Source of the DNA: Gammaproteobacteria bacterium | GTDB taxonomy: Bacteria > Pseudomonadota > Gammaproteobacteria > Ga0077554 > Ga007554 | Length of the DNA stretch: 36,210 bases | Direction of reading: 5' to 3' | Assembly (NCBI GenBank): GCA_016191235.1 | Contig: JACPOZ010000031.1 | Location: forward strand, 1-36,210 | Shown here: piece after piece, positions 8,474 through 17,894 of the stretch | How positions within the stretch are numbered: the first letter of the stretch is position 1 | Layout of the letters: every line of letters starts with the position of its first letter | The notes under the pieces: generated by a model | Database searches by the model: none | What the model was told of the DNA's origin: nothing | What the model saw: the letters and a program-made list of their open reading frames with translations, nothing else | Translations under genes and position numbers: made by a program

Positions 8474-8641
8474 CCAGCAGCCTGCCGGGCTTAGGCCGAA
8501 TCTACTGCAAAAGTGGGAGAGCGGTCCATTTTTCCGCTATTTTTCGTTAAATAGTGTCGGCTATTCTCCTCAAAATAGCGGAAAACTGTCCTCGCTCTCC
8601 CACTTTTTCGCTACGATCCCCTAAGTCCGGCAGGCTGCTGG
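8474..8641. repeat. Long imperfect inverted repeat, MITE-like
   Basis: The 168-base element begins and ends with a perfect 15-base inverted repeat (CCAGCAGCCTGCCGG at 8474-8488 and its complement at 8627-8641). Two inner matched blocks continue the symmetry: AAAAGTGGGAGAGCG and TTTTCCGCTATTTT on the left arm match the complement of the right arm. A short inner hairpin (AATAG..CTATT) sits at the centre. It has no coding capacity and no obvious target duplication. The symmetry and mobile-element-like termini suggest a non-autonomous element. It separates the acyltransferase gene from hldE and may fold as a transcript hairpin, but no T-run is present for a standard terminator. Confidence 0.7.
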
Positions 8642-8714
8642 AATAACATCTGCTTTGCCAAAGATATATAATGCTGTCTGGCAAGCCAATAACCCCATGA
8701 ATCATCAAAAAAAC

Positions 8715-10157
8715 ATGCGTATCGAGATACCCTCCTTTGAGTCCGGCCGCATTCTGGTCGTCGGCGATATAATGCTGGACCGCTACTGGCACGGTCCCGT
8801 CTCGCGTATTTCTCCCGAAGCGCCGGTGCCGATCGTGCGTGTGGAACAGGTGGAGGAGCGTCCCGGAGGGGCGGGTAACGTAGCGCTGAATATCGCGGCT
8901 TTGGGTGGGCGTGCGCTAGTGCTCGGGTTGACCGGCGCGGATGCGGCGGCAGAGGCGCTTGAGCAGCGCCTGGGCGCAGCCGGGGTGGAGTGCCTGTTCC
9001 AGCGCCAGCCAGGATTGGCTACTACCACCAAGCTGCGTGTAATGAGCCAGCACCAGCAGCTCATCCGCCTGGATTTCGAGGATGCCGCCCAGGATGCCGA
9101 TTCCGGGCTTCTGCTTGAACATTTCCTCCGCCACTTGCCGGATGTCGATGTCGTGGTTTTGTCCGATTACGGCAAGGGCGCCCTGCGCCAGGCACGGCAA
9201 CTGATCAGCGCCGCCCGTGCCGCTGGAAAGCTGGTGTTGGTGGACCCAAAAGGCAAGGATTTCAGCCTGTATCATGGCGCCAGTCTCATCACACCCAATT
9301 TGTCGGAATTTGAAGCAGTCGTCGGACATTGCCATGACGAGCGCGAACTGGTGGAAAAAGGCCAGGCGCTGTTGGCGGCGCACGACTTTGGCGCATTGCT
9401 TGTTACGCGCGGTGAGCATGGCATGACCTTGCTGCGCCAGGCGCGCGCCGAGGAGTTGCACCTGCCTGCGCAGGCGCGCGAGGTCTACGATGTCACCGGT
9501 GCGGGCGATACCGTGATTTCAGTGCTGGCGGCTACGCTTGCAGCCGGGCAGGATCTCAGTACGGCGACAGCACTGGCCAATCTGGCGGCGGGGATCGTCG
9601 TCGGCAAGCTTGGCACTGCTACCGTCAGCGTACCGGAACTGCGGCGCGCCCTGCGCGATGGCCAGGCGCCGGGGCGGGGTGTGATGACGGAGGAGCAGCT
9701 CCTGATTGCAGTACAGGATGCGCGCGCGCATGGTGAGACGGTGGTGATGACCAATGGCTGCTTCGATATCCTGCATGCGGGCCATGTGGCCTATCTGGAA
9801 CAGGCGCGACGCCTCGGCGACCACCTGATTGTGGCCGTCAATGATGATGCCTCGGTGCGGCGCCTGAAGGGTGCCGGGCGCCCAGTGAATTCCCTGGAAC
9901 GGCGCATGGCGGTGCTGGCGGGCCTGGCCTCTGTGAGCTGGGTAGTGCCGTTTTCTGAAGACACTCCGGAGCGCCTGATTTGCCGCACCGTGCCCGATTG
10001 CCTGGTCAAGGGTGGCGATTACCGCGCTGAAGAGGTGGCTGGCTACGGCTGTGTCACCGCCAACGGTGGCCGGGTCATGATACTCAACTATGAGGAAGGC
10101 TGTTCGACTACCAATATTATCGAAACCATCCGTAAGGAACGAGGAAATTCGCAGTGA
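8715..10157 (+). CDS. hldE: Bifunctional heptose-7-phosphate kinase / heptose-1-phosphate adenylyltransferase
   Basis: This 480-residue enzyme makes ADP-D-glycero-D-manno-heptose for the LPS inner core. The N-terminal PfkB-type kinase domain (about 1-320) has GDIMLDRYW near the start, [10 protein letters not shown], and the catalytic block VTGAGDT with Asp265. The C-terminal nucleotidyltransferase domain (about 345-480) has [11 protein letters not shown], whose HxGH (354-357) is the adenylyl-transfer signature. The frame is open from 8655, but the ATG at 8715 matches the E. coli start (MKVTLPEF against MRIEIPSF) and length (477); no strong ribosome-binding site is visible for any choice. The stop overlaps the GTG of hldD by four bases, so the two are translationally coupled. 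Confidence 0.96.
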   Translation: MRIEIPSFESGRILVVGDIMLDRYWHGPVSRISPEAPVPIVRVEQVEERPGGAGNVALNIAALGGRALVLGLTGADAAAEALEQRLGAAGVECLFQRQPGLATTTKLRVMSQHQQLIRLDFEDAAQDADSGLLLEHFLRHLPDVDVVVLSDYGKGALRQARQLISAARAAGKLVLVDPKGKDFSLYHGASLITPNLSEFEAVVGHCHDERELVEKGQALLAAHDFGALLVTRGEHGMTLLRQARAEELHLPAQAREVYDVTGAGDTVISVLAATLAAGQDLSTATALANLAAGIVVGKLGTATVSVPELRRALRDGQAPGRGVMTEEQLLIAVQDARAHGETVVMTNGCFDILHAGHVAYLEQARRLGDHLIVAVNDDASVRRLKGAGRPVNSLERRMAVLAGLASVSWVVPFSEDTPERLICRTVPDCLVKGGDYRAEEVAGYGCVTANGGRVMILNYEEGCSTTNIIETIRKERGNSQ

Positions 10158-11146
10158 TTATTGTGACTGGTGGCGCCGGCTTTATCGGCAGTAATCTGGT
10201 CAGGGCGTTCAATGCGCGTGGCCGGAGTGACGTGCTGGTGGTGGATAATCTCAGCAATGGCGTGAAATTCAAAAATCTCGCCGACGACGTGCAGGGATGC
10301 ACTAGTGTCGCGGGAGGCAGGACGCCGGGAGCGACTTGCGAAATCATGGATTACCTGGACAAGGAAGATTTTTTGGCCAAAGTAGCTGCGGGGCACGAAT
10401 TTGCCGCGCCGCTGGAAGCCGTGTTTCACCTCGGCGCCTGCTCCTCCACTACGGAGTGGGACGGGCGCTATATGATGCGCAATAATTACGAGTACTCCAA
10501 GGCGTTGCTGCACTATTGCCTGGATCGGCGCATTCCTTTTGTGTATGCCTCGTCGGCGTCTGTCTATGGTGGTGGACAGGTGTTCCGCGAGGAGCGCCAG
10601 CATGAGGCGCCACTTAACGTCTATGGCTACTCAAAGTTTTTGTTCGATCAATATGTGCGCCGCCTCCCGCGCCCTGCAAGCCAGGTGGTGGGGCTGCGTT
10701 ATTTCAACGTCTATGGCCCGCGCGAGCAGCATAAGGGTTCGATGGCCAGTGTCGCCTACCACTTCAATAACCAGTTGCTGGCGGAAGGGCGGATCAAGCT
10801 GTTTGAGGGCTGCGATGGCTACGGCAATGGCGAGCAGCGCCGCGACTTCGTCTATGTCGAGGATGTTTGCGCCGCCAAGCTATGGTTTTTGGACCACCCG
10901 GAGCGTTCGGGTATCTTCAACCTCGGCACCGGCCGCAGCCAAACCTTTAACGATGTTGCGCGCGCCGTCGTTTCCTGGCATGGCCGTGGAGAAATCGAAT
11001 ACATTCCCTTCCCTGAAAAACTGCGTGGCTGTTATCAGAGCTTTACCGAAGCGGATATCGGCGCGTTGCGCGCGGCGGGTTACACCGGGTCTTTTAAAAC
11101 GGTTGACGAAGGTGTGCGTGAATACTTGCAATGGCTGAACACATAA
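10154..11146 (+). CDS. hldD: ADP-L-glycero-D-manno-heptose 6-epimerase
   Basis: This NAD(P)-dependent epimerase converts the ADP-D,D-heptose made by HldE into the L,D form used in LPS. The Rossmann motif GGAGFIG is at 6-12, and the short-chain dehydrogenase pair Tyr157/Lys161 sits in VYGYSK. Other family blocks are [16 protein letters not shown] and RDFVYVEDV. The start is a GTG overlapping the hldE stop (GTGA). The protein has 330 residues against about 310 in E. coli. Most of the excess is a block at about residues 45-63, between NLAD and [10 protein letters not shown], where E. coli has only two residues. That shifts the catalytic Tyr by 17 positions (E. coli Tyr140). The frame stays open, so the enzyme is probably functional. 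Confidence 0.95.
   Translation: MIIVTGGAGFIGSNLVRAFNARGRSDVLVVDNLSNGVKFKNLADDVQGCTSVAGGRTPGATCEIMDYLDKEDFLAKVAAGHEFAAPLEAVFHLGACSSTTEWDGRYMMRNNYEYSKALLHYCLDRRIPFVYASSASVYGGGQVFREERQHEAPLNVYGYSKFLFDQYVRRLPRPASQVVGLRYFNVYGPREQHKGSMASVAYHFNNQLLAEGRIKLFEGCDGYGNGEQRRDFVYVEDVCAAKLWFLDHPERSGIFNLGTGRSQTFNDVARAVVSWHGRGEIEYIPFPEKLRGCYQSFTEADIGALRAAGYTGSFKTVDEGVREYLQWLNT
10285..10340. repeat. In-frame palindromic insert within hldD
   Basis: This GC-rich stretch accounts for the extra 17 codons of hldD. It contains GTCGC (10307-10311) and its complement GCGAC (10331-10335) around GGC..GCC, and a small palindrome TGCAGGGATGCA just before. The structure resembles a dispersed palindromic repeat that landed in a coding region without breaking the frame. 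No second copy was found in this window, so repeat status rests on the symmetry and on the length comparison with E. coli HldD. Confidence 0.5.
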
Positions 11147-11730
11147 TGACGCACACCGAAAGACTCAAAAGAAACCTGATTGCCTCGATTGCGGCGAAGC
11201 AGGAATTTCTTGGCAACGCCGCGCAGATTGAGATCTTCGGCCGGGCGGTAGAGGTGGTGGTCAATGCCTACCGGAACGGCGGACGCCTCTATATCGCCGG
11301 CAACGGCGGGTCCGCTGCCGATGCCCAGCACCTGGCGGCCGAATTTGTCGTCAGGCTTGGCAAGGATCGCCCATCCATGCCTGCCGAGGCGCTCACTGTG
11401 GACAGCTCAATCCTGACCGCCATTGGCAACGATTACGGATATGATGAGGTGTTTGCACGGCAGGTGGCGGGCAAGATGCGTGATCACGATGTGTTTCTGG
11501 CCCTCACCACCTCGGGGCGCTCGCCCAATATCCTGCGGGCGCTTGAACAGTGCCGGGCGATGAGTCTTCCGAGTATCGTGTTCTGTGGCAGGGATGGTGG
11601 CCAGGCCAAGGCAATGGCGGACCACTGCGTTGTGGCAAACGGCACCAGCACCAGCACCATTCAGGAGTTGCACATTGTGCTGGCACATTCCCTCTGCGAG
11701 AGCGTCGAAGCCGCGCTCTTTGGCGGATGA
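11146..11730 (+). CDS. gmhA: Phosphoheptose isomerase
   Basis: A 194-residue SIS-domain enzyme that turns sedoheptulose 7-phosphate into D-glycero-D-manno-heptose 7-phosphate, the first step towards ADP-heptose. The sugar-phosphate loop AGNGGSAADAQHLAAEF contains His62 and Glu66, which match the zinc and catalytic residues of GmhA. The block LTTSGRSPN and the C-terminal helix QELHIVLAHSLCE carry the remaining expected Gln and His. The ATG at 11146 overlaps the hldD stop (TAATG) and gives 194 residues, close to E. coli (192); an ATG at 11131 is also possible. DiaA is a close SIS relative, but the catalytic residues and the heptose operon favour GmhA. The phosphatase gmhB is not in the window. 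Confidence 0.92.
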   Translation: MTHTERLKRNLIASIAAKQEFLGNAAQIEIFGRAVEVVVNAYRNGGRLYIAGNGGSAADAQHLAAEFVVRLGKDRPSMPAEALTVDSSILTAIGNDYGYDEVFARQVAGKMRDHDVFLALTTSGRSPNILRALEQCRAMSLPSIVFCGRDGGQAKAMADHCVVANGTSTSTIQELHIVLAHSLCESVEAALFGG

Positions 11731-11776
11731 TTTTTTGAATTAACCTGAACTCGAAAAAAATAGTCAGAGAATTTTC

Positions 11777-13354
11777 ATGCAAAACAGTATCCCCATAAAA
11801 CGCGCGCTGATCAGCGTATCCGACAAAACCGGCATCATCGACTTCGCACGCCGCTTGCACGAGCGCGGTGTTGAAATTCTCTCGACTGGCGGCACAGCCA
11901 AACTGCTCGCCGATAATGGCATTGCGGTGATTGAGGTTTCCGATTACACCGGCTTCCCCGAGATGATGGACGGGCGCGTCAAGACCTTGCATCCCAAAAT
12001 TCACGGCGGTTTGCTGGGGCGGCGCGGTGTCGATGACGCCGTGATGGCGCAGTACGGCATTGGCCCTATCGACCTGGTGGCGGTGAATCTCTATCCCTTC
12101 GAAAAGACTGTTGCCAATCTGGCCTGCACGCTGGAAGATGCGATCGAAAACATCGATATCGGTGGACCTGCCATGCTGCGTTCCAGCGCCAAGAATCATG
12201 CTGCTGTCACCGTAGTGGTGGACGCCGCCGACTACGCTAAGGTGCTGGCCGAGATGGATGCCAACGACGCTACCGTCAGCGCAGCAACGCGCTTTTCGCT
12301 GGCAGTCAAGGTTTTCGAACACACTGCACGCTATGACGGCGCGATTGCCAACTATTTTGGCTCGATGCAGGACAACGGCGAGCATGGTCGTTTCCCGCGT
12401 ACCTACAGCGTGCAATTCGCCAAGGCCCAGGATCTGCGCTACGGCGAGAACCCGCACCAGCAGGCTGCATTCTACGTCGAGCGCGAACAGCGCGAGGCCA
12501 GTGTCAGTACCGCCCGCCAGATTCAGGGTAAGGAACTTTCATTCAATAATATTGCCGACACCGACGCCGCGCTGGAGTGCGTGAAATCCTTCGGCGAAGG
12601 CCCGGCCTGTGTCGTCGTCAAACACGCCAATCCGTGCGGCGTGGCGCTCGGCTCCACGCTGCTGGAGGCGTATGACCGTGCCTATGCCACTGACCCCACC
12701 TCCGCCTTCGGAGGAATCATCGCCTTCAACCAGCCGTTGGATGCCACTACCGCCAGGGCGATTATCGAACGCCAGTTCGTTGAGGTGATTATCGCCCCTG
12801 CCGTGCTTGATGACGCCCTGCCGATTCTTGCGGCTAAAAGCAACGTGCGGGTGCTGGCGTCCGGTGCATGGGGAGCAGAGCGCGTGCCTGGTCTTGATTA
12901 CAAGCGTGTCACCGGCGGTCTGCTGGTACAGGATACTGATGTGGGGATGGTGAATCTTGCCAATCTCAAATGGGTCACCCGTCGCGCGCCCACTGAACAG
13001 GAAATGCGCGATCTGCTCTTCGCCTGGAAGGTCGCCAAGTTCGTCAAATCCAATGCCATCGTCTACTGCAAAGACAACACGACCATCGGCATCGGTGCCG
13101 GCCAGATGAGCCGCGTCTACAGCGCCCGCATCGCCGCCATCAAGGCCGCCGACGCCGGGCTGAAAGTCAAAGGCTCAGTAATGGCTTCCGACGCCTTCTT
13201 CCCGTTCCGCGATGGCCTGGACAGCGCCGCCGAGGTGGGCATCACCGCCGTCATCCAGCCAGGTGGCTCGATGCGCGACCAGGAGGTGATCGACGCCGCC
13301 AATGAGCATGGGATAGCCATGGTATTTACTGGGATGCGGCATTTCCGGCATTGA
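11777..13354 (+). CDS. purH: Bifunctional AICAR transformylase / IMP cyclohydrolase
   Basis: This 525-residue cytoplasmic enzyme catalyses the last two steps of IMP synthesis. The N-terminal MGS-like cyclohydrolase domain (about 1-200) shows [34 protein letters not shown] and [12 protein letters not shown]. The C-terminal transformylase domain shows [23 protein letters not shown] and the catalytic [11 protein letters not shown] with its Lys-His pair. It ends with the conserved [19 protein letters not shown] and [11 protein letters not shown]. Full length and intact. It starts 46 bases after gmhA in the same direction. The usual partner purD lies about 2.7 kb downstream, separated by a SulP transporter and yihY. 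Confidence 0.97.
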   Translation: MQNSIPIKRALISVSDKTGIIDFARRLHERGVEILSTGGTAKLLADNGIAVIEVSDYTGFPEMMDGRVKTLHPKIHGGLLGRRGVDDAVMAQYGIGPIDLVAVNLYPFEKTVANLACTLEDAIENIDIGGPAMLRSSAKNHAAVTVVVDAADYAKVLAEMDANDATVSAATRFSLAVKVFEHTARYDGAIANYFGSMQDNGEHGRFPRTYSVQFAKAQDLRYGENPHQQAAFYVEREQREASVSTARQIQGKELSFNNIADTDAALECVKSFGEGPACVVVKHANPCGVALGSTLLEAYDRAYATDPTSAFGGIIAFNQPLDATTARAIIERQFVEVIIAPAVLDDALPILAAKSNVRVLASGAWGAERVPGLDYKRVTGGLLVQDTDVGMVNLANLKWVTRRAPTEQEMRDLLFAWKVAKFVKSNAIVYCKDNTTIGIGAGQMSRVYSARIAAIKAADAGLKVKGSVMASDAFFPFRDGLDSAAEVGITAVIQPGGSMRDQEVIDAANEHGIAMVFTGMRHFRH

Positions 13355-13412
13355 TTTTTCATTCCAAGCTTCTTCGGGATGGAGGCCCAAAACACCGTTA
13401 TTTGGAATAGGT

Positions 13413-13420
13413 AAGGAGGA
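13413..13420 (+). promoter_or_regulatory. Strong ribosome-binding site that fixes a TTG start
   Basis: AAGGAGGA lies eight bases before the TTG at 13429. The near-perfect Shine-Dalgarno match makes TTG the convincing start of the SulP gene; no ATG or GTG in frame is as well placed. Confidence 0.75.
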
Positions 13421-13428
13421 GTGCATAA

Positions 13429-15072
13429 TTGATCGCTTTTCTCGAAGCCCGCCGTGCCGGTCTGTTCCACCGCGAGCATATCCTGCCTAACCTGCTGGCA
13501 GGGATTACGGTGGGCATCGTGGCGCTGCCATTGGCGATGGCGTTTGCCATTGCATCGGGGGCGAGGCCGGAACAGGGCATCTATACCGCGATTTTCGCAG
13601 GTATCCTGGTTTCACTGTTCGGCGGCAGCCGGGTGCAGATTGCCGGGCCGACCGGCGCGTTTATTGTGATTCTCTTCGGCATCAGCGCGAAATACGGCAT
13701 TGATGGCCTGCAAATCGCCACCCTCATGGCAGGTGTGATTCTGGTGGTGATGGGTATGGCGAAGCTCGGCGGGATCATCAAGTTTATTCCCAGCCCAGTA
13801 GTGGTGGGATTTACCTCCGGCATCGCGGTGATCATCTGGGTTGGGCAGTGGAAGGAATTTTTCGGATTGCATCCGGTGGAGTTTGGCAATCACTTTCACC
13901 AGAAGGTGTGGCATCTGATCGGCGCTTTTCCCACCCTGCACCCGGCCACTACAGGCCTTGCGCTCACCGGATTGTTGCTGGTGATTTTCTCCCCCAAATA
14001 TCTGAAACGCATCCCTGGCCCACTGGTGGCGATGCTGGTAGTGACTGCGTTGCAGGTGATATTCCAGTTTAAAGGGGTGGAAACCATCGGCAGCGCTTTC
14101 GGTGGCATACCGCAAGGACTGCCTGAATTCAAAATGCCGGAGATCAGTTTTACGCGCATCGTCGAATTGATCGGCCCGGCGTTGACGATCGCCATGCTGG
14201 GCGCCATCGAATCCTTGCTGTCGGCGGTGGTGGCGGACGGCATGACCGGCGTCAAACACAATTCCAACCAGGAGCTGATCGGTCAGGGTGTGGCCAATAT
14301 GGTGACGCCGCTGTTTGGCGGTTTCGCCGCCACCGGCGCGATTGCCCGTACGGCGTCCAATATCAAAAATGGCGGCAACAGCCCCCTGGCAGGCATCGCC
14401 CACGCCGTGACACTGTTGCTGATATTGCTGGTATTGGCGCCCTATGCGGCGCACATTCCGCTGTGTGCGCTCGCCGCGATCCTGTTTGTGGTTGCCTACA
14501 ATATGAGCGAGATGCGCCATTTCCTCGGTCTGGTGCGCGGCGGCCCACGCAACGACGTAATCGTGCTGCTGATCACTTTCGTGCTCACCGTGTTTGCGGA
14601 TCTGGTGGTCGCGGTAAATGTCGGCGTGATTCTCGCGGCGCTACTGTTTATGAAGCGCATGTCGGAATCGGTGCGTATCGAAGACATTACTGCCGGGGAA
14701 ATCGAGGCCGCATTGCCGGAAGGTGCTCAGGGCGAATTGCCACAAGGTGTGCGCATCTATTCCATCGATGGCCCATTCTTCTTTGGCGCGGCCGAAACCT
14801 TTGAGCGTACCCTGGCCGGATTGCATGAGGATGTGAAGGTGCTGATTATCCGTTTGGGGCGCGTGCCGTTCATCGACGCCACGGCGATGCACACCTTTGG
14901 TGAAATGATCAAGCTGTTTCAGAAGCGCCGCACACGCATCGTCATTTGCGAGGCCAACGAACGTGTCATCCATAAACTGACCCAGGCGCACATCATCGAG
15001 CGGCTGGGGGAGGGGAACGTCTATCCCGATCTGGTCTCGGCGCTCGATGCGGTGCGTGATTCAGGTGTTTGA
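13429..15072 (+). CDS. SulP-family anion transporter with STAS domain
   Basis: A 547-residue inner-membrane transporter. The sulfate-permease-type core (about 15-415) is strongly hydrophobic with 10-14 predicted membrane segments and family blocks such as [21 protein letters not shown] near the N-terminus and [14 protein letters not shown]-terminal cytoplasmic STAS domain (about 435-545) contains [13 protein letters not shown]. The SulP family includes sulfate, bicarbonate and dicarboxylate carriers, and the substrate cannot be told by eye. The start is TTG with a very good ribosome-binding site. It sits between purH and purD but has no obvious link to purine synthesis. Its last 52 bases overlap the end of the convergent yihY gene. 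Confidence 0.92.
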   Translation: MIAFLEARRAGLFHREHILPNLLAGITVGIVALPLAMAFAIASGARPEQGIYTAIFAGILVSLFGGSRVQIAGPTGAFIVILFGISAKYGIDGLQIATLMAGVILVVMGMAKLGGIIKFIPSPVVVGFTSGIAVIIWVGQWKEFFGLHPVEFGNHFHQKVWHLIGAFPTLHPATTGLALTGLLLVIFSPKYLKRIPGPLVAMLVVTALQVIFQFKGVETIGSAFGGIPQGLPEFKMPEISFTRIVELIGPALTIAMLGAIESLLSAVVADGMTGVKHNSNQELIGQGVANMVTPLFGGFAATGAIARTASNIKNGGNSPLAGIAHAVTLLLILLVLAPYAAHIPLCALAAILFVVAYNMSEMRHFLGLVRGGPRNDVIVLLITFVLTVFADLVVAVNVGVILAALLFMKRMSESVRIEDITAGEIEAALPEGAQGELPQGVRIYSIDGPFFFGAAETFERTLAGLHEDVKVLIIRLGRVPFIDATAMHTFGEMIKLFQKRRTRIVICEANERVIHKLTQAHIIERLGEGNVYPDLVSALDAVRDSGV

Positions 15073-15908
15073 TGGGATCCATAACGATGGGCGTACAGCT
15101 TGGTGAATTCCGCGCCGAGAAAGAAGATCTGCGCGGAATAGTAGACCCACAGCAGCCCTGCAATCGCTGATCCCGCTGCGCCGAAGGCAGAGGTGATGGG
15201 GGTGTTGGCGAGGTAGAGGGCAATTACTGATTTGCCGAGGGTGAACAGCAGTGCGGTGATTGCCGCGCCGATCCAGACGTCCTTCCAGGCGATCCTGATG
15301 TCGGGCAACAGTTTGTAAATGGCGGCGAACAGCGCCGTGATGGTGCCACAAAACAGGACGAAATTCAGTACCGCTACTACATGGGTCTTTTCTGGCAGTA
15401 AGTCGGTGTGTTGCTCGATCGCGGTGAGCGCAGTACTCACTGCGAGCGACGCAAGCAGCAGCAGGCCGATGATCACGATGATGCTGAACGATAGCAGCCG
15501 GGTTTCGATCATGTCCAGCATGCCCCTGCTCGAAGGCACCCTGACGCCCCAGATGTGATCCAGACTGTTCTTGAGTTCAACAAAGACTGTAGTTGCGGTA
15601 ATAAACAATGTGGCCAGGCCCACAATCACTGTGGCAAGCCCTGCCATGGGGTTGCGGGCGCTTTCGATAATCGCCTGGATGGTGGTGGCGCCCTGTTTGC
15701 CGATCAGCCCCTGAATCTGGGCGACGAGTTGTCCTTCTGCGGCCTGCTGGCCAAAAAAGACGCCAGCGATTGTGATGACGATAATCGACAGTGGCACCAG
15801 CGAAAACAGGGTGTAAAACGCCAGCGCCGCACCCATGCTCGCTGCCCGGTCGTCGAGCCAGGCGAAGAAGGTGTCGCGCAGCAGGCGCCAGATTTCGTGG
15901 TAGGGCAT
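15021..15908 (-). CDS. YihY/BrkB-family inner-membrane protein
   Basis: A 295-residue membrane protein with about six hydrophobic segments (about 35-50, 90-112, 135-160, 180-200, 215-235, 245-268). Family marks are ASMGAALAFYTLFSLVPL, the LKNSLDHIWGV block, and GSAIAGLLWVYYSAQIFFLGAEFTKLY near the end. The family was once called ribonuclease BN, which is now regarded as a misnomer; its role in the envelope is not settled. The gene runs against its neighbours and its 3' end overlaps the SulP gene tail-to-tail by 52 bases. The charged tail after TKLYAHRYG is encoded in that overlap. The start at 15908 directly precedes the conserved first helix. Confidence 0.9.
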   Translation of the reverse strand: MPYHEIWRLLRDTFFAWLDDRAASMGAALAFYTLFSLVPLSIIVITIAGVFFGQQAAEGQLVAQIQGLIGKQGATTIQAIIESARNPMAGLATVIVGLATLFITATTVFVELKNSLDHIWGVRVPSSRGMLDMIETRLLSFSIIVIIGLLLLASLAVSTALTAIEQHTDLLPEKTHVVAVLNFVLFCGTITALFAAIYKLLPDIRIAWKDVWIGAAITALLFTLGKSVIALYLANTPITSAFGAAGSAIAGLLWVYYSAQIFFLGAEFTKLYAHRYGSHQTPESRTASSAETRSG

Positions 15909-16044
15909 AGGGGTAATTATAGATCATCTGCGGGTTCAGATGACCTGGAATAGCCTGATAGGTTATCCTTTCCTTTCTGAAATCCAAATAACTTTTCCTG
16001 ACCGCATAGGGTATGGCGGTGGGTGTTTATGCAAGGGCAGGATA

Positions 16045-17331
16045 ATGAAAGTTTTAATCATTGGTAACGGCGGGCGTGAGCACGCGCTGGCATGGAAGGT
16101 GGCGCAGTCCGCCAGTGTGGAGCAGGTGTATGTCGCGCCCGGCAATGCGGGTACGGCGCGCGAGCCGAAGGTAGAGAATGTAGCGATTGCGGTGGATGAC
16201 ATTGCAGGGCTGCTGGCCTTTGCGCGGGACAATGGCATCGGGTTGACCATTGTCGGTCCCGAGGTGCCGCTGGTGCTGGGGGTGGTGGACGCCTTCCGTA
16301 CCGCCGGGCTGCGCTGTTTCGGACCCACGCAGCAGGCCGCGCAATTGGAGGGCTCCAAGGCCTTTGCCAAGGACTTCATGGCGCGCCATGGCATCCCCAC
16401 GGCAGCTTATGGCAAATTCACCGATGTGACAGAGGCCATTGCCTATATCCACCAGTTAGGTGCCCCTTTGGTGGTCAAGGCCGATGGGCTGGCGGCGGGC
16501 AAGGGCGTGATCATCGCCCAGACCGCTGCACAGGCCATCGATGCGGTGCGCGATATGCTGGCGGGCAATGCCTTTGGCGCGGCGGGCCATCGGGTGGTGA
16601 TCGAGGAATATTTGCGCGGTGAGGAAGCCAGCTTTATCGTCATGGTGGACGGCGAGCACATCCTGCCACTTGCCACCTCGCAGGATCACAAGGCGCGCGA
16701 CAACGGCGATCACGGTCCCAACACGGGCGGCATGGGTGCCTATTCCCCTGCCCCGGTAGTGACGCCGGAAATCCACGCGCGCATCATGAGCGAGGTGATC
16801 GAACCCACGGTGCGTGGCATGGCGCAGGAAGGTGTGCCCTACACTGGCTTTCTCTATGCTGGCGTGATGATTGCCCCCGATGGCACTCCCAGGACGCTGG
16901 AATTTAATTGCCGCTTTGGCGACCCGGAGACCCAGCCGGTGATGATGCGGCTGCGCTCGGATCTGGTGGCATTGTGCGAGGCGGCGCTCGATGGGTGTCT
17001 GGATCAGGTGCAGGCTGAATGGGACCCGCGTCCCGCGCTGGGCGTGGTGCTGGCGGCGGGTGGTTATCCCGATGCCTACCGCAAGGGTGATGTGATCTTT
17101 GGCCTGAATAAAAAAGAGCCGGACGGCAGCAAGATCTTCTACGCCGGTGCTACGGAAAGTCATGGTGATGTCATTACGGCGGGTGGGCGGGTGTTGTGCG
17201 TCTGCGCGCTTGGCGCCAACGTCTCCGAGGCCCAGACGCATGCGTATAACCTTGTGAAGCAGATATCCTGGAAGGATATGTATTACCGCACCGATATCGG
17301 TTATCGCGCCATGGTGCGCGAAAAGCCTTGA
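16045..17331 (+). CDS. purD: Phosphoribosylamine-glycine ligase
   Basis: The 428-residue GAR synthetase is an ATP-grasp enzyme that joins glycine to phosphoribosylamine, the second step of purine synthesis. It begins with the family mark MKVLIIGNGGREHALAWK. Other blocks are GPEVPLVLGVVD, GPTQQAAQLEGSKAFAKDFM, VVKADGLAAGKGVI, DHKARDNGDHGPNTGGMGAYSP (first part) and EFNCRFGDPETQ, which carries metal and ATP ligands. The frame is open from 15940, but the ATG at 16045 gives the standard start and length, with AGGGCAGG upstream. The stop overlaps the TTG of tsaC (TTGA), so the two are coupled. Confidence 0.97.
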   Translation: MKVLIIGNGGREHALAWKVAQSASVEQVYVAPGNAGTAREPKVENVAIAVDDIAGLLAFARDNGIGLTIVGPEVPLVLGVVDAFRTAGLRCFGPTQQAAQLEGSKAFAKDFMARHGIPTAAYGKFTDVTEAIAYIHQLGAPLVVKADGLAAGKGVIIAQTAAQAIDAVRDMLAGNAFGAAGHRVVIEEYLRGEEASFIVMVDGEHILPLATSQDHKARDNGDHGPNTGGMGAYSPAPVVTPEIHARIMSEVIEPTVRGMAQEGVPYTGFLYAGVMIAPDGTPRTLEFNCRFGDPETQPVMMRLRSDLVALCEAALDGCLDQVQAEWDPRPALGVVLAAGGYPDAYRKGDVIFGLNKKEPDGSKIFYAGATESHGDVITAGGRVLCVCALGANVSEAQTHAYNLVKQISWKDMYYRTDIGYRAMVREKP

Positions 17332-17885
17332 ATTCCTGGCATCTCAAACAAGCCGCGCGTGAACTGCGCAAGGGCGGGGTCATCGCCTATCCCACCGAGG
17401 CAGTGTATGGCCTGGGGTGCGATCCGCTTAATGCGCAAGCGGTGCTGCGCCTGCTGACGCTGAAAAATCGCCCCATGGAAAAGGGCTTGATCCTGATTGC
17501 CAGCGACTTCCAGCAGCTCATGCCGTTTGTCTGCCGGCTTGATCCGGCCATCATGGACAAAATCAGCCGCACCTGGCCTGGCCCCGTCACCTGGCTGCTG
17601 CCCGCCAAACCCGAAACCCCGGTCTGGCTGCGCGGCGCACACGACACCCTCGCGGTGCGTGTCACCGCCCACCCGCAGGCGGCGGCGCTGTGCAGGGTGT
17701 TCGGTGGCGCTATTGTCTCCACGAGCGCCAATCCGGGCGGGCGCAAACCCGCGCGCAACGCCTTGCAGGTGCGTGGTTATTTCGGCGATACTATTGACTG
17801 CATCCTGTCCGGCGCGATAGGCCCTCGGAGAAATCCCAGCGAGATCCGCGATGTCGCAACCGGTAAGATTGTCCGGCCGGGGTAG
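17328..17885 (+). CDS. tsaC: L-threonylcarbamoyladenylate synthase
   Basis: A 185-residue YrdC/Sua5-fold protein that makes threonylcarbamoyl-AMP from threonine, bicarbonate and ATP, for the t6A modification at position 37 of ANN-decoding tRNAs. The substrate pocket is shown by GGVIAYPTEAVYGLGCDP, LKNRPMEKGLILIA, WPGPVTWLLP, LAVRVTAHP and IVSTSANPGG. The length and the end (RRNPSEIRDVATG) match the short E. coli TsaC form without a Sua5 C-terminal domain. The start is TTG overlapping the purD stop by four bases. Its 3' end is nine bases from the convergent metallopeptidase gene. Confidence 0.95.
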   Translation: MNSWHLKQAARELRKGGVIAYPTEAVYGLGCDPLNAQAVLRLLTLKNRPMEKGLILIASDFQQLMPFVCRLDPAIMDKISRTWPGPVTWLLPAKPETPVWLRGAHDTLAVRVTAHPQAAALCRVFGGAIVSTSANPGGRKPARNALQVRGYFGDTIDCILSGAIGPRRNPSEIRDVATGKIVRPG

Positions 17886-17894
17886 ATGGGCAGT

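Noticed and set aside
11504-12457. A 317-codon frame antisense to purH
   Set aside because: It lies fully within purH, which is complete and well conserved; the antisense product has no recognisable domain. It is a by-product of GC-rich codon use.
13612-14520. A 302-codon frame antisense to the SulP gene
   Set aside because: The translated product is His/Gln/Arg-rich without domains, and the sense strand encodes a clear membrane transporter.
15909-16044. Purine riboswitch upstream of purD
   Set aside because: I see no conserved purine-aptamer loops or terminator in this stretch.
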